From assembly GCF_932294415.1 (NCBI RefSeq), contig NC_065535.1, positions 15,814,282 through 15,878,281 on the forward strand: DNA of 64,000 bases, given 5' to 3'. The stretch comes from Quercus robur. Lineage: Eukaryota > Streptophyta > Magnoliopsida > Fagales > Fagaceae. The translations under genes and the position numbers were made by a program. Below, piece by piece: positions 1 to 14,611 of this stretch (its first letter is position 1; each line of letters begins with the position of its first letter). The notes beneath the pieces are model-generated. The model saw only the letters and a list, made by a program, of their open reading frames with translations, made no database searches and had not been told where the DNA came from.

Positions 1-615
1 AATTTGTAGAGTATGGGCTTGAAAGACTTGACCTTAGTCACCGGACAGCGGTCTAGTCGTGATTTTTATGGAAGCTTATACGAGGATGGACTTGGCTTGA
101 CTAGCTGGGCCTTACATCGATGCGGCTTGTAGGGTTTAAGTCCTCGGACCGCGTCCGAGGAGCGTAGTATCCTTCCCTTTCTCCCTTTTTGTAGGATTTC
201 TCCCTCTTGGGGCTCTCCCTTCCCTTTGGCTCTCTTTCCCTTTTATACTAGTGTTTACTTCTCTTTCAATGTCCACGTGTAAGTTTTACTTTCTGGGGTA
301 TAGACCTGTCCTATCAATCCATACATAGAGTGGTTGGGGGTGGTTGGAAAAGTTAAATAGCATGGTTTGGATGGGCCTATCAGATGCAGGGTTCTGTACC
401 ACGATGTTGGCAGCTTTCTCCCTTGTCTTGCCCCTGTACTGAGTTTGTCCTTTTCTTCAGGCGTTTTGTGAGGTGCCGAGCATAAGATCGTCCTCGGCCA
501 TATATTTGGGCCTTGTCTGGATTTTTACTTTGCGTCCTCGGAAATTATTCTCCTTGGCTTGGATCTTGGGCTCTATTATGAAGTGGGCCGAGCCCACAAA
601 TTCTCGGGCCCCACA
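1..615 (-). repeat. 3' LTR (partial) of the 1-4557 element
   Basis: Aligns along its whole length with 3940-4557 with only scattered differences, so the insertion is fairly young. Positions 139-161 contain a 9-bp perfect inverted repeat, TCCTCGGAC-CGC-GTCCGAGGA. The LTR ends at GGGCCCCACA. Confidence 0.88.
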
Positions 616-631
616 ATAGCCCCTCAAAATC
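616..631 (-). other. Polypurine-tract-like site
   Basis: On the minus strand this reads GATTTTGAGGGGCTAT directly before the LTR TGTGGGG. The element at 45328-50669 has nearly the same string (GTTTTGAGGGGCTAT) before its 3' LTR, and the element at 34725 has TTTTAAGGGGCTAT. Conservation in three elements supports a plus-strand priming role. Confidence 0.6.
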
Positions 632-936
632 TTGCTGCCCAACCTCCTGGTTGGGGAGGGGGGTTTTGGTGATGTCGGGCTCAAACCATGGCTTGCTCAA
701 ATTCTGTACTTTATTGATGTTGGTGTTTTTCCATTTGCATGGGAGGTGTGCCGAGTTATGAGGCATCCCTCTAGATTCACTCGCGCAGCGTCCTCGACGT
801 TTCAGTGCTCGAGGCGCGCCTTCACGAGGATATTCAAATCTTATGGTTGCAGATGGTGTTGGAAATTGAGCCAAAACCGTCTTGTCTGTAGCATTCCTTG
901 GAAACTTGCATAAATTAAATGCCACCAATTTGTCCT

Positions 937-945
937 TTATATAAG
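937..945 (+). promoter_or_regulatory. TATA-like box of the antisense ORF
   Basis: TTTATATAAG lies about 115 bp upstream of the ATG at 1058, in the antisense direction of the retroelement. Two of the three comparable antisense ORFs in this window (35809-35817, 49692-49700) also have a TATA-like box. Function is inferred. Confidence 0.35.
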
Positions 946-1057
946 TAGGATAGGAGGTTACTCCCCTTACATATAAACCCTTCGCCCCCTTCAAATTCGT
1001 AATCCTTCAACCATACTCACAGTCTTCATATCCAGTGCAATCCACCCTTAGAGCAAT

Positions 1058-1417
1058 ATGTTTGAGGCACGGGTGGGGGTGAAGGAACCACACCCGCCCC
1101 AGAGGCACCGGATCCTTCCGAGACTCAAGGTGGTGCGGTCTGGACAGGGGAGACACAGATTCAAGATAATCCTCCGTTTTGACCAGGTGGGGATGATATC
1201 CCTACCTCTTTCAGTCAAAATCCGAAGCAGGTACTGGTCGCATCAGATTCTTGGTGCGTCAACAGAAGGTTTTCCGTCGTTAGCGCCATCTGCTCTATCG
1301 CGAGCGTGGCTAACATGGAGGCTCATCAACTTCCTGTGTGGCCATCGGCGAACACCCCGCTCCCTACACCTTTGCTTCAAAGGTGCTAGCCCCATGTTAG
1401 GCTCTTTTGCTGCCTGA
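1058..1417 (+). CDS. Antisense ORF conserved between related retroelements
   Basis: A 119-codon ORF on the strand opposite to the retroelement. Its start (MFEARVGVKEP, then PPQR and KVVRSGQGRHRF) matches the ORF at 47906-47643 (MFEARVGAKEP...), and its SVKIRSR segment matches the ORF at 49554-49324. A TATA-like box lies upstream and an AATAAA word near 1610 downstream, so it is laid out like a small gene. It occupies the position of the larger antisense ORF at 36031-38640, but I see no clear protein similarity to that. No domain recognised. Antisense ORFs near the 3' LTR are known in Tat-lineage Ty3/gypsy elements; whether this one is translated is unknown. Confidence 0.35.
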   Translation: MFEARVGVKEPHPPQRHRILPRLKVVRSGQGRHRFKIILRFDQVGMISLPLSVKIRSRYWSHQILGASTEGFPSLAPSALSRAWLTWRLINFLCGHRRTPRSLHLCFKGASPMLGSFAA

Positions 1418-2039
1418 GTTATAGGCATGTAAAAGTATTGAGGAATGGTTTCCGTAGACAACGTTCTGGAACTGCTGCATCTCTCTTCTCTGCGCCTCTT
1501 CTTTTGTTTTTTCCTCATTTCCTTGTATCTTTTCTTTTTGCTTACGTAGTTAGTTTTTAGTATAAGCTTATTCAAGCTCTTTCATTGTACGTTGTACTAT
1601 TTCTTTGTCTTAATAAAAGATGAATCTGTTTCCTTCTAAATACTTTTCTTTTCTGCAGCAATTACTTTGTGAATGGGTGTACTACATGTGTATTTTCCTT
1701 TAATGATACTTAGAGCAGGAAACCTTGAAACAAAAAGCTATTAATTTGAACTTATTGACATTATCAAATATAATAATGCTAACCCACAGTAGATTAAACT
1801 TATGAGACTAACCGAGATAACAGTTGAGTGCTCCGTAATGCGTGTAAGGCAGCCGTCCGAGAATGAGAAACTCAAAATAAACCATTCGAGAGGGTTGCCG
1901 AGTAGTGAGGGACTTTGGCCATGTTTTTGGTAACACCTGGCCCTATCACAATCGCATCAGTTCCCTTTATATTGAGGATTCGAGGATAGATTGGGGATTT
2001 CATTCGGTCTAGGGATTAACTCAACTATTAATGGGTAAC

Positions 2040-3655
2040 CCCTCTCCGGGGTAGAGTCTGAGGGCCATACAACGTCCAGGTTGTGTCCAAAACTTGTATT
2101 TTTCTCTTAAGTAGTTGGTTTCCCCATAGGTTTGAGTCCGAAGACTATACAAGGTCTTGGTTCTGTCTAAAACTTGTATTTTTTCTGTTAAGAAATTGGT
2201 TTCTCCATAGGCTTGAGTCCGAGGACTATACAAGGCCTTGGTTCTGTCCAAAACTTGTATTTTTTCTCTTAAGTAGTTAGTTTCCCCATAGGCTTGAGTC
2301 CGAGGATCATACAAGGCCTTGGTTCTGTCCAAAACTTGTATTTTTTTCTCTTAAATAGTTGGTTTCCCCATCGGCTTGAATCCGAGGACCATACAAGGCC
2401 TTGGTTCTGTCTAAAACTTGTATTTTTTCTCTTAAGTAGTTGGTTTCCCCATAGGCTTGAGTCCGAGGACCATACAAGGCCTTGGTTCTGTCCAAAACTT
2501 GTATTTTTTCTGTTAAGTAGTTGGTTTCCCCATAGGCTTGAGTCTGAGGACCATACAAGGCCTTGGTTCTGTCCAAAACTTGTATTTTTTCTATTAAGTA
2601 GTTGGTTTCCCCATAGGCTTGAGTCCGAGGACCATACAAGGCCTTGGTTCTGTCCAAAACTTGTATTTTTTTTTCTTAAGTAGTTGGCTTCCCCATAGGC
2701 TTGAGTCCGAGGACCATACAAGACCTTGGTTCTGTCCAAAACTTGTATTTTTTCTGTTAAGTAGTTGGTTTCCCCATAGGCTTGAGTCCGAGGACCATAC
2801 AAGGCCTTGGTTCTGTCCAAAACTTGTATTTTTTTTTCTTAAGTAGTTGGCTTCCCCATAGGCTTGAGTCCGAGGACCATACAAGACCTTGGTTCTGTCC
2901 AAAACTTGTATTTTTTCTGTTAAGTAGTTGGTTTCCCCATAGGCTTGAGTCCGAGGACCATACAAGGCCTTGGTTCTGTCCAAAACTTGTACTTTTTCTG
3001 TTAAGTAGTTGGTTTTCCCATAGGCTTGAGTCCGAGGACCATACAAGGCCTTGGTTCTGTCCAAAACTTGTATTTTTTCTCTTAAGTAGTTGGTTTTCCC
3101 ATAGGCTTGAGTCCGAGGACCATACAAGGCATTGGTTCTGTCTAAAACTTGTATTTTTTCTCTTAAGTAGTTGGTTTCCCCATAGGCTTGAGTCTGAGGA
3201 CCATACAAGGCCTTGGTTCTGTCCAAAACTTGTATTTTTTTTGTTAAGTAGTTGGTTCCCCCATAGGCTTGAGTTTGAGTCCGAGGACCATACAAGGCCT
3301 TGGTTCTATCCAAAACTTGTATTTTTTCTGTTAAGTAGTTGGTTTCCTCATAGGCTTGAGTCCGAGGACCATACAAGGCCTTGGTTCTGTCCAAAACTTG
3401 TATTTTTTTTTTCTTAAGTAGTTGGTTTCCCCATAGGCTTGAGTCCGAGGACCATACAAGACCTTGGTTCTGTCCAAAACTTGTATTTTTTCTGTTAAGT
3501 AGTTGGTTTCCCCATAGGCTTGAGTCCGAGGACCATACAAGGCCTTGGTTCTGTCCAAAACTTGTATTTTTTCTGTTAAGTAGTTGGTTTTCCCATAGGC
3601 TTGAGTCCGAGGACCATACAAGGCCTTGGTTCTGTCCAAAACTTGTATTTTTTCT
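2040..3655 (-). repeat. 81-bp tandem array, 20 copies
   Basis: The word AAACTTGTAT recurs about every 81 bp at roughly 2091, 2171, 2252, 2333, 2415 and so on to 3640 (20 copies). The unit includes GAGTCCGAGGACCATACAAG and CCTTGGTTCTGTCC. Because 81 is 27 codons, the minus strand stays open for long stretches (DRTKALYGPRTQAYGETNYL and variants), and so does the plus strand. Openness on both strands argues that this follows from the period rather than from coding. The 45790-46843 array is homologous. Confidence 0.93.
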
Positions 3656-3871
3656 TATTTTCGAAGATTAGTCCCTCGGCCAAGGTGGGGGGCGTTAGCT
3701 TGATGTTGGAAGCCCCTAGAGCTGCTCGTGCCATTGACACTGTGAGGCGTAGCCCCTAGCGGAAATTTATGTCGGAACAACAACAACGTGCTGCTGGAAA
3801 TGAAGGAGCTTTTACCGACCCTTGCTTGATAGAGGCTTGACTCCACCGCTACCTGTGCCAACGCGCAAGCC

Positions 3872-3891
3872 TTCCCACAGACGGCTACAAT
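3872..3891 (-). other. Primer-binding-like site
   Basis: Minus strand ATTGTAGCCGTCTGTGGGAA directly follows the LTR end CCCTACA. The equivalent site at 45530-45549 reads ATTGGCACCGTTTGTGGGAA. The shared CCGTNTGTGGGAA part resembles primer sites of plant Ty3/gypsy elements. The mismatches here suggest decay; I have not assigned the tRNA. Confidence 0.55.
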
Positions 3892-4557
3892 TGTAGGGAC
3901 ACAATTGTAGGGCTCGTATGTAAAGGGCCCGAACAATATAATTTGTAGAGTGTGGGATTGAAAGGCTTGACCTTGGTCACCGGACAGCGGTCTAGTCATG
4001 ATTTTTATGGAAGCTTATACGAGGATGGACTTGGCTTGACTAGCTAGGCCTTACATCGATGCGGCTTGTAGGGTTTAAGTCCTCGGACCGCATCCGAGGA
4101 GCGTAGTATCCTTCCATTTCTCCCTTTTTGTAGGATTTCTCCCTCCTGGGGCTCCCCCTTCCCCTTGGCTCTCTTTCCCTTTTATATTAGTGTTTACTTC
4201 TCTTTCAGTGTCCACGTGTAAGTTTCACTTTCTGGGGTATAGACCTGTCCTATCAATCCATACATAGAGTGGTTGGGGGTGGTTGGAAAAGTTAAATAGC
4301 ATGGTTTGGAGCATGGGCCTGTCAGATGCAGGATTCTGTACCACGATGTTGGCAGCTTTCTCCCTTGTCCTGCCCCTGTACTGAGTTTGTCTTTTTCTTC
4401 AGGTGTTTTATGAGGTGCCGAGCATAAGATCGTCCACGGCCATATATTTGGGCCTTGTCCGGATTTTTACTTTGCGTCCTCGGAAATTATTCTCCTTGGC
4501 TTGGATCTTGGGCCCTATTATGAAGTGGGCTGGGCCCACAAATTCTCGGGCCCCACA
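3892..4557 (-). repeat. 5' LTR of the 1-4557 element
   Basis: A 666-bp LTR, TG...CA bounded on either strand. On the minus strand it carries a TATA-like box (AATATAAAAGGG, near 4180). It repeats the CCTCGGACCGCATCCGAGG near-palindrome near 4080, with one substitution in the loop relative to the other LTR. Confidence 0.88.
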
Positions 4558-5564
4558 GTAACCATTTGTGAATCTAAACCTTTAGAAAATCAAATTATTA
4601 TGGAGTTTATTATACAATTATTCCCAAATTTTATTAATTATATATTTATTATTATTATATATATAATAAATTATTACATCAAGAATTTCAATTTTTAACA
4701 CTTTTGAAAGGTAATGGGTTTTTTTTTGAATTTTTTTTGGAAAATTTTTTCTCTTTGATAAAATTGTTGCTCTATTTTTCTTTTATAACTTTTGAACCTT
4801 AAAAACTTTGATAGAGTATAAAAGATATTTTTTTTTCTATTTTTTTCAATGAAGCCTTGCATTTAAAAGAGATATATAAAAATAAATAAACGAGAAGAAA
4901 AAAAATCAAAGAATAAAAATTGGGGGTGCTGGCTCAAGCCTTGCCTCCGATATAGGAGACCATAGGCAAGCCACCCCTATCATATAGGTGAGAACTTAAG
5001 CATGAGATGCTAGGAAAATTTATTTTTATTATATATAATTATTATTATTATTATTTTTTTTTGGAGAGAAACATAAAAGTTTTGAAGGTAAACTTTAATA
5101 CCGAAGTCTATTTCAAGACTTTACTTTAGTTGACCTAAGGATATAAAAATAAAATATAATAATAATAAAAAATGTTTTACTAATGTATGTTCTTAGAACA
5201 TGTATTACTAAACTATTTTAAGAAACTTTTTATGAAAAAAGAAAAGAAAAAAGTGACTAATTCTTTGACAATTTTTTTCAATTTTTCATAAATTATTTTT
5301 AAAAGTTGATGATTAATATGAAACATACATTAACCGGACTCATAAAAAGAAAGGAGGAAAGAAAGAAAGAAGAAAAAAGAAAAAGAAAAAGAAAGAGAGA
5401 GTCATTTGACCCACGACAAAACCTATGTCCCACATTGTGAAACTTTAATTAATAAATTAAAACCCATTATCTAAAGTGATGTCAACATCTTAAGAAGTTC
5501 CACTCACTTGTCCACCTTAAGGTATGAAATAGTATTATTGTGATATCAGCGTAAGGACTCAATT
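4558..5564. other. AT-rich intergenic DNA
   Basis: No supported gene. It holds low-complexity AT and GA stretches (a purine run near 5350-5400) and a short GC-richer patch at about 4920-5000 that is likely part of an old repeat. Confidence 0.6.
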
Positions 5565-6331
5565 TGTAACGATCCCAAACCGATCTTGGGTTCGTACGTT
5601 AAAAGGTCCAAACAATAAAATTTGTAGAGCGTGGGTGTTCAAGAACTAGATTAGCTTCTTTAAAAGTAAAAAGATTCAACCTCACGTTTATAGATGAATT
5701 AGAACCGATATGACAATCTATTTTCCTTTGAAACAAATATAGTTCTTTGGTTTGCAAGCTTTTTTTTCTGAGTGTTCTTTGTGTTTTTCTCTATCTTCCG
5801 ATCTTCTTCTGCATGCTTTTCTTTCATGTTATATACCGTCCTCTTCATACCATCTTCACCACACACGTGTAGGTTGGGTTCAGGGGATCTCTTTCTGTCC
5901 CATCTAATACCTTCTGGAACCTCCTTCTAGCAGCTGTAAGGCTGCTTCATCACTGTTCAAGCATCACTTCCACATTAATACGGCCAGAGAGTTGGTTGAG
6001 AGGTAATTAATGCGGAGGCAGCTGTTGCCATAGATATTTGTTTGCCTTCTCTCTCTTACTTTTGGCCCCTTATCCCACCTTTAGTGGTAACGTAGCTCCG
6101 AAGTATGTTTATAACAAGATGGCGCCTTGATCGTCCTCGGACTCATATTGCCTAGAAGGATTTTGTCATCGGACGAATACTAAACTCACCTTTCGTAATA
6201 TTCACTCTTCCTTTCGTTCGGTTACCCCTTCAATCTGATATGGGCCTCCTCAGACAAGTTTGCATCCTCGGATGGGCCACAGGCCCAATTAACTTGACTT
6301 TAATAATTTTAGTGACCGACCGGCCCCCACA
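5565..6331 (-). mobile_element. Probable solo LTR related to the larger elements
   Basis: Runs from TGTAACGATCCC to GGCCCCCACA and shares blocks with the other LTRs: AATTTGTAGAG near the start, CACTTCCACATTAATACGGC in the middle, and several CCTCGGA words. A minus-strand TATA-like box lies near 5830. No internal region or partner copy is adjacent. Flanks CAATT (left) and CAATC (right, if the LTR ends two bases earlier) could be a decayed 5-bp duplication. The exact right boundary is uncertain. Confidence 0.65.
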
Positions 6332-6616
6332 ATCAGATTTGGATAGTTTTTGGGTATAAAGTGTAAAGTTTTATTTGTGATGGTTTGTTAGTACTTAGTA
6401 TACGCAACGTTCTTTAAAATATTTTCCACTTTATTGGTCTTGATTGTGGAAATTTTTTTCTATTATTCGCTTTCATTTTTATCATTCCAAAGTAAACAAA
6501 CACTAGAAAATAAAAAAACAAAAAAAGAGTTTTACTCTTAAATCTAATTTTGTTCGAATTTGTTTAGTGTTGGATTGTTTGACCAAAAACAATTATGAAT
6601 TTTAATTAATTATACT

Positions 6617-7175
6617 TGTGGGAACCAGGAATGAGGCTGTTGGGCCTTAACTCATTTGGGCTCACAATTTATTTGTAGTGGGCTTGAGGATTTCCTACTC
6701 TAGGTCGTTCTCGGCGGAGATACTCAAAGCAACACTCAGTTTCTTCTTCTCACTTGACTGTTTTCTCTCTCTCTTTTTCTGAACCCCTTCTTCCTCCCAA
6801 ACTTCTGCTATTTATAGTCAAGGTTAGTGGTGAGATTACGATTTCAGCCTCTGTTAGTGCTATTGAAGGTCCAGTCTTATCTGATTTAAGTGGATTTTTA
6901 GGTGAGAGTGGGGTGCAACAATTATGGCCTTGGAACTTGGTTCCAGCTTAGTTGATAGTGCTCGGTAATGCAGTTTACCGAGCATATCATGATTTACCCA
7001 GACACGGTTAATACGCTTGTTCGGGAAAGCTTATGCTGAGCACATATCAGAATTCAAGGCCCAAAATTAGTTTTTACGCTAAGGCAGATCCAAGAAGGGC
7101 TTAGAGCAATGGGGCTGTTCCCGTTGGACCTGGACCCAAGGGCCTATATGGGTCTTGGGATCTCGGTGCCGTACA
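6617..7175 (+). mobile_element. Solo LTR with perfect 5-bp target duplication
   Basis: A 559-bp segment starting TGTGGGAACC and ending GTGCCGTACA, flanked on both sides by ATACT (6612-6616 and 7176-7180). TG...CA ends with a 5-bp duplication are diagnostic of an LTR insertion, and with no internal region this is a solo LTR left by LTR-LTR recombination. A TATA-like CTATTTATAG near 6807 suggests plus orientation. Confidence 0.85.
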
Positions 7176-7180
7176 ATACT

Positions 7181-8639
7181 AATATAATTTAGCATTATTG
7201 GCATTTCCAAAAACTACATTTAAAAATATATAATAAAATAATAACATGAAAAAAATGTGGATTTTTAGGAATTTGTGTAACAATATAATAGTGTTGTCAA
7301 CAAATTTCAAAAGTTTTAATGTGATGTTATTGTATAGATCTAGATCTAGATCTAGATATAATAGATGGGTCCATGTGATCCTTCGCATGCTCAAAGGAAC
7401 TAAATACTATAGTATTTTAGAAAGAGTCAAGGTAAGGAAAAAATAGGATTTAAAATTTAAAACATGACTCCAAATTTAAGACATTATAATGTGATCGTTG
7501 AAATAACAACATATAATAATATATATCATTATCTTTTTTCTTCTTTTTTTTTTTTTTGCTGAGAATAATACACATCATTATCAATAAATATAAATATATA
7601 TATACATACATTAGATGATATGGAAAATAAAGGTACATTAACAAGTGTTTTAAGAACATAACTTAAGAAGTAATAAATAATTAAGGTGTAATATATACTT
7701 TTTAAAAAAAATTGTTAATTCATTTTGCCATGTACAAATGAGTAATGTTATATACAATATTTTTTATAGTAAATTTCACAACTATAAATTTACCAATTAT
7801 TATTAATTCTCATATAGATCTATAAATAAAAATCACTTAAAAATCTATCATTGACAACTTATCATTTCAATGGTTATGAATTATGTTGTGAAAATGTGTC
7901 CGACGGTAGACTTATTGTGTATTCAATTATTTATTTTTGTCAAAAACTTGTGTACACTTTAATTGGTATTTTTTTTATTAGAAAAATATAATATCTATAA
8001 AAATAATGTACTTGGGGCATTATGTATCATCTATAAAAAAAAAATGTTTGTTATCGAAAAAAATATATATAAAAAAAGCACTTGGGGCATTATGTACCTA
8101 GACGTTGTCATATGAATTAATTTTCTTTTAATCTAATACCTCTTTACCTAAAAAATTATTAACAAAGTAGCTAATAGATTGGCTAAATTAGCAGTTAATT
8201 ATCTTGACGGTGTGGTGTGGATGAAAGATATTTCTCTACAAGTTCACTCTGTTATTCAAGTTGATTTGGTGGTTTTGTCCTAATAAATTTCGATGTCTTT
8301 CTTCTAAAAAAATACCTCTATAGTATACTTAAAAAAAAAAATTTGGTGCATTCGAGCTAGCCTAAATTCGCACGTGCAGGGCAGAATACTGAAAGAGTCA
8401 CGGAACTCTAGTGTAATCTGGAATGTCTTTGCAAACATTAAACAGTATGTCTGAGACTCTTGACGGGCCTGAAAGTTTTCTGGTCCGGTCAACGAAGGTA
8501 GCGTCTTGTGTCTTCTCTAAAACTAGATTCCCACATTTAACTTCTTTCCCACGTGAGCCTCAATTCTGTTTGTCCATTTATGCTTCTCCATTTATCTGCT
8601 AGTCCTTTTAATCTTTAGTAGGTGTTTCATACTGTTTTT
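7181..8639. other. AT-rich intergenic DNA
   Basis: No supported gene. It contains a short AGATCT repeat at about 7337-7358, A/T homopolymers, and a duplicated CTTGGGGCATTATGTA phrase (about 8010 and 8083). Confidence 0.6.
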
Positions 8640-9433
8640 GGGATTTTTTTAGAAAATAACAATAAAATTCAAACAATATCATTAGTTAGGAAACGTTCGA
8701 AACTAATTTGGAATATAACAACTCGAGTTCAGAATCCGCGATTTGTAAGACTAGAAAACGAGTTCAATTAACTCGTTTTGTATGACTGGAAAACGAGTTC
8801 AATGAACTCGGTTTCCATTCTTGCAAACCGAGTTCATTGAACTCGGTTTGTTTTCAAAAAAAGCACCCACAGCCATCGCAGGAACCCAAACACACAAAAA
8901 AAAAAAACTAAGTTCTGCAACCACGGTACTGCAACCAAAAAAGGGAATTTGAGAAAAATGAAGCAAAACTGGAAGGGGATGGCGAGAAGACATGGTAGTG
9001 GCTGAGGCGAGGAGTTGAAGATGACGCCGCCGCATTGAGAGACGATTCCAGTGACTGCCTGAGTGAGCCTGTCGCTCCTTCGCCGGCACCGTCGCCGTCA
9101 TTCTCTCTCTCACTCTCAGAAGGGGATGCATTATATGAGCTCCGTCGCCGTCATTCTGCTTCGCCTGTGGGATGGGAGTGAGAATTGGACTGGTTTTGCA
9201 TACAAAGAAATCGAGTTGAAAGAACTCGACTTCTAAGCCTGGAAAACGAGTACAGTGTACTCGTTTTCCAGGCTTAGAAGTCGAGTTCTTTCAACTCGAT
9301 TTCTCGCAATAATAAAATAAAAACCCAGGAAATCGTCCCTACTGAACTCGAGTTGTTATATTCCAAATTAGTTTCAAACGTTTCCTAACTAATGATATTG
9401 TTTGGGTTTTGTAGTTATTTTCTGAAAAATCCC
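8640..9433. mobile_element. Foldback TIR element with nested palindromes and 8-bp TSD
   Basis: The 794-bp element begins GGGATTTTTTTAGAAAATAAC and ends with the imperfect complement GTTATTTTCTGAAAAATCCC; the arms extend about 95 bp. CTGTTTTT sits on both sides (8632-8639 and 9434-9441), an 8-bp target duplication (9 bp if the G is counted). That fits hAT or Mutator-like elements. Inside are short palindromes built on CGAGTT/AACTCG (about 8753-8862) and a 48-bp perfect hairpin (9206-9304). Between them lies GC-richer DNA (about 8950-9180) of unknown origin. No transposase, so non-autonomous. It sits just upstream of the GLR gene. Confidence 0.85.
9206..9304. repeat. Perfect 48-bp inverted repeat with 3-nt loop
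   Basis: Positions 9206-9253 are the exact reverse complement of 9257-9304, with AGT between them. The arms contain AGAAATCGAGTT, AGAACTCGACTT and GGAAAACGAGTAC. A transcript would fold into one long uninterrupted hairpin. Confidence 0.95.
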
Positions 9434-10347
9434 CTGTTTTTGTTGTTGTTATTTAAATGTAAAAATCCACATTCCTTATTTCTCTATTTTAGTGGTTGGT
9501 TGGTCCTCTCTACCAACTCCACAAAAACAAGAAACTAATAAAGAAAAGAAAGAAAGAAAGAAAGAAAATTTGCCTTTTCAGGGTAAGTTTCTCATCTGGG
9601 TTCTTCAACTTTTTCATTTACACCACCTCTACTTGTTTTGATCTAAATTTGTTTTCTGAGGACATGTAAGTGTGTATAGAATCAGAAGACAACCTGGGTT
9701 TTATAGAACAATACTTAGCTCCAGCCATCATGGATGACATTTTATAATATTTAATTGAGTGGCATTAAAAATGTATTTTTTAATAGGGGGGCTTTGATTT
9801 TGAAGATAGAATCTGATTCTGGTCTATGCAAACATGGTAGCTCTTATTTTAAGCGATTGTTACTTTTTGTTTGTTGTTAATTATAAAGGTATTGATGATA
9901 AAACTGAGGGAAATAAATGAAATGATTGAAGCATACGGGTCATTTTGTCCTATGCAACCTTAATCCAAGTGTTAAGGTATTTTTGTTGGGTCCCTAGAGA
10001 TAAAAACTTTGATTTTTGATTGTTTGCTTTTTATTTTTATTTTTTAATTCGAACTTCTTTTTCTCTTTAATGCCTTTTAGAAATCAGTTAATATTAGTTT
10101 GAATTTAGTTTGCTTTACGTTAGTTCTGATTGTTTTACCATCTCTTGTCAGGACTGACCTTAGGTCTTTCTTTCTTTGGAAAATGGATTTAGCAACTTTT
10201 TTTTTTTTTTTTTTTTCCAGATGAAAATTCTTTATCCTGAACTCTGATGGGGAAGTCTTTGTTCTCAATTCTGAGCTAATTATATTGCGGAAACCTTGGA
10301 TCAGTTTAATCTTGAGGCAGGGGAAGAAATTGTTCTGCTTGTTCAAA

Positions 10348-14611
<4,264 letters not shown>

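Larger units (their letters stand above)
1..4557 (-). mobile_element. Non-autonomous LTR retrotransposon (LARD-like), left end cut by the window
   Basis: Two near-identical LTRs (1-615 and 3892-4557) flank 3.3 kb of internal DNA with no gag or pol. Read on the minus strand, the LTR starts TGTGGGGCCC and ends CCCTACA. A primer-binding-like site follows at 3891-3872, and a purine-rich PPT-like stretch precedes the other LTR at 631-616. The internal region holds a 20-copy 81-bp array (2040-3655) and a plus-strand, i.e. antisense, ORF (1058-1417). The element must rely on proteins from a related autonomous copy; the Ty3/gypsy element at 34725-43957 has a similar layout. About 48 bp of the left LTR lie outside the window, so the target-site duplication cannot be checked. 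Confidence 0.85.

Noticed and set aside
2040..3655. Regularly spaced repeats resembling a CRISPR array
   Set aside because: The repeats are contiguous with no unique spacers, and the window is plant nuclear DNA.
2083..3671. Long ORFs on both strands (up to 266 codons)
   Set aside because: They follow directly from an 81-bp tandem unit with no stop in two frames; no start context, domain or conservation supports a protein.
8799..9131. 110-codon minus-strand ORF
   Set aside because: Runs through the palindromes of the foldback element; no similarity to a transposase or host protein was recognised.
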